Assembly (NCBI GenBank): GCA_028683855.1
Contig: JAQUHA010000006.1
Location: 62,001-126,000, forward strand
Direction: 5' to 3'
Source of the DNA: Desulfuromonadaceae bacterium
Lineage (GTDB): Bacteria; Desulfobacterota; Desulfuromonadia; Geobacterales; Pseudopelobacteraceae
Length of the DNA: 64,000 nucleotides
The notes beneath the pieces are model-generated. The model was not told where the DNA came from. It ran no database searches and saw only the letters and a program-made list of their open reading frames with translations. Below are positions 63,117 through 64,000 of the stretch, piece by piece (positions within the stretch are counted from its first letter, which is position 1; each line of letters begins with the position of its first letter). A program made the translations under genes and the position numbers.

Positions 63117-64000
63117 GATGCCCTCCCTTCTGAATATTTTCCAAGATGTCATGCAAGTGCATCAAGACGCTTCTGATAATTTCGCCGGAACCGACAGAAC
63201 ACGAAAATTCAAATTGCCAATAACTTACCGCTCTAGCAATTTGCTGCGGGCCTACTCCCTTGAACTTATCCAGAACATAAGATAAGTCCCGGCACACTCT
63301 AATAATCATCTCAAAAGGATTTGATTCTTCAGGCGCCTTAGAAAACTTCGTTGCATAGCTACCGTATATTTCCCACATTTTATTTGTAAATGGATATACG
63401 CAATAATCATCGTCCGGGCTTTCCGGCCAGTCAGAATTTACGGATATATTGGCTATTCCTTTTCCTGCGCTAAATATATTTCCAAGCAACTTGATTAAAT
63501 GTCGTATCGGAGCTTCTGCTGCACCATCACATTTTGAAATGTGTTCCTGGAAATCCCAATATACAAAATGGCGTAAATAAACGGTGAACCTGAACAGATC
63601 TGATATCTCCTGACGCAGCCTTTTCTTTTCGTCATACAAATATGGATAAAAGTCTTCAATCTGCTTGAATTGCTTAATTTCATTTTCTTGACCAGCCTGA
63701 AAAGTATTTAGGGTTATCTGCTCAATAATTCTCTCAGCCTCAGGCATTTGCTCATCAGGCACAGAAATGGTCGACCACTGCCAAAACCCTTCAGTGCAAT
63801 CATCATAGCCGTTGGTATCTATTTTCCAGAGGATATGCGGAACAATCTCACGTAAGCGCTCAACAGCAGCCTCCAGATTAATAACAGTGCATTCACAACC
63901 ATCTTCTTCGTTGTAGTCATCGCAATTCTCAGTATTTTCGCATTCTGAACAATCATGTGAGACCAAAAAGTTTTTAAAAAAAGCCTCCGTACTGTCCGGT
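63100..64000 (-). CDS. Unknown cysteine-containing protein (5' end outside window)
   Basis: I do not recognise this protein. The frame stays open to the window edge at 64000, and the codons there read as plausible protein (DSTEAFFKNFLVSHDCSEC), so the gene probably starts beyond the window. A TTG at 63966 is the only start codon near that point, and it has no well-placed ribosome-binding site. The segment after it holds a cysteine cluster (CSECENTENC..GCEC). The rest is mostly helical, with LRHLIKLLGNIFS-like and LHDILENIQK stretches. It overlaps the next gene by 17 bases. No transmembrane segment is evident. Confidence 0.6.
   Translation of the reverse strand, partial: PDSTEAFFKNFLVSHDCSECENTENCDDYNEEDGCECTVINLEAAVERLREIVPHILWKIDTNGYDDCTEGFWQWSTISVPDEQMPEAERIIEQITLNTFQAGQENEIKQFKQIEDFYPYLYDEKKRLRQEISDLFRFTVYLRHFVYWDFQEHISKCDGAAEAPIRHLIKLLGNIFSAGKGIANISVNSDWPESPDDDYCVYPFTNKMWEIYGSYATKFSKAPEESNPFEMIIRVCRDLSYVLDKFKGVGPQQIARAVSYWQFEFSCSVGSGEIIRSVLMHLHDILENIQKGGHHGKML

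Noticed and set aside
1..64000. CRISPR arrays, rRNA genes, insertion sequences and prophage genes
   Set aside because: I found no regularly spaced repeats, rRNA sequence, transposase or phage structural gene in the window.

Overview
The window reads as chromosome of a Gram-negative delta-type proteobacterium, most likely a member of the Geobacterales/Desulfuromonadales. The basis is gene order as I know it from that group: RNase E/G, lysS, lolCD, bamA, skp, lpxD, fabZ, lpxA, lpxB, msbA, waaA, lpxK, then rho, rpmE, a DUF1385 gene, and xseA-xseB-ispA-dxs. No 16S rRNA or taxon-specific marker is present, so this is an inference. Base composition is moderate, and clearly AT-richer between about 24.9 and 39.1 kb.

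Region 1 (1-18907, + strand) is an envelope-building run. It starts inside an RNase E/G gene with a long basic tail. lysS, the Lol lipoprotein exporter, BamA and Skp follow, then most of the lipid A pathway (LpxD, FabZ, LpxA, LpxB, MsbA, an LpxL-type acyltransferase, WaaA, LpxK) and the first core glycosyltransferases. Many genes overlap by 4 to 13 bases. The LpxH/LpxI step is absent from between lpxA and lpxB.

Region 2 (18904-42252) is a variable surface-glycan locus between heptosyltransferase-family genes. It opens with two consecutive GT4+GT2 pairs that look like a tandem duplication. Next comes an adenylating ligase, a carrier protein, a membrane-anchored SGNH protein and an MBOAT acyltransferase. 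These are the same four component types as the Dlt teichoic-acid D-alanylation machine, but with an acetyl-CoA-synthetase-like ligase in place of DltA. Three more SGNH-type proteins follow. After them lie a CDP-glycerol-glycerophosphotransferase-like gene and a LicD-like/methyltransferase fusion. An Fdt/Qdt-type 3-amino-sugar cassette (fdtC-fdtA-fdtB) is split by a MNT-HEPN toxin-antitoxin pair. Four more GT2 genes in all are scattered here (three of them close paralogues), and two GT9 genes close the locus. I see no Wzx, Wzy, ABC exporter or rmlABCD, so the locus decorates a core or oligosaccharide, or depends on genes elsewhere.

Region 3 (42284-61793) is mostly housekeeping: a DagK-type lipid kinase, TcdA, rho, rpmE, thyX, DUF1385, an RRM protein, a minus-strand AMIN protein and TPR protein, a divergent unknown protein, DedA, a SpoU RNA methyltransferase, SemiSWEET, LemA, a lipoprotein MsrBA fusion, xseAB, ispA, dxs and a TPR-metalloprotease.

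Region 4 (61844-64000) holds tRNA-Pro(UGG) with its own terminator. Two minus-strand, cysteine-containing genes of unknown function follow, and may be the edge of an island integrated at the tRNA.

No stretch over 300 bases lacks a gene. No rRNA, CRISPR array, intact insertion sequence or integrase was found. The most interesting material is the Dlt-like acylation module and the adjoining phosphate-transfer genes at 23-34 kb.
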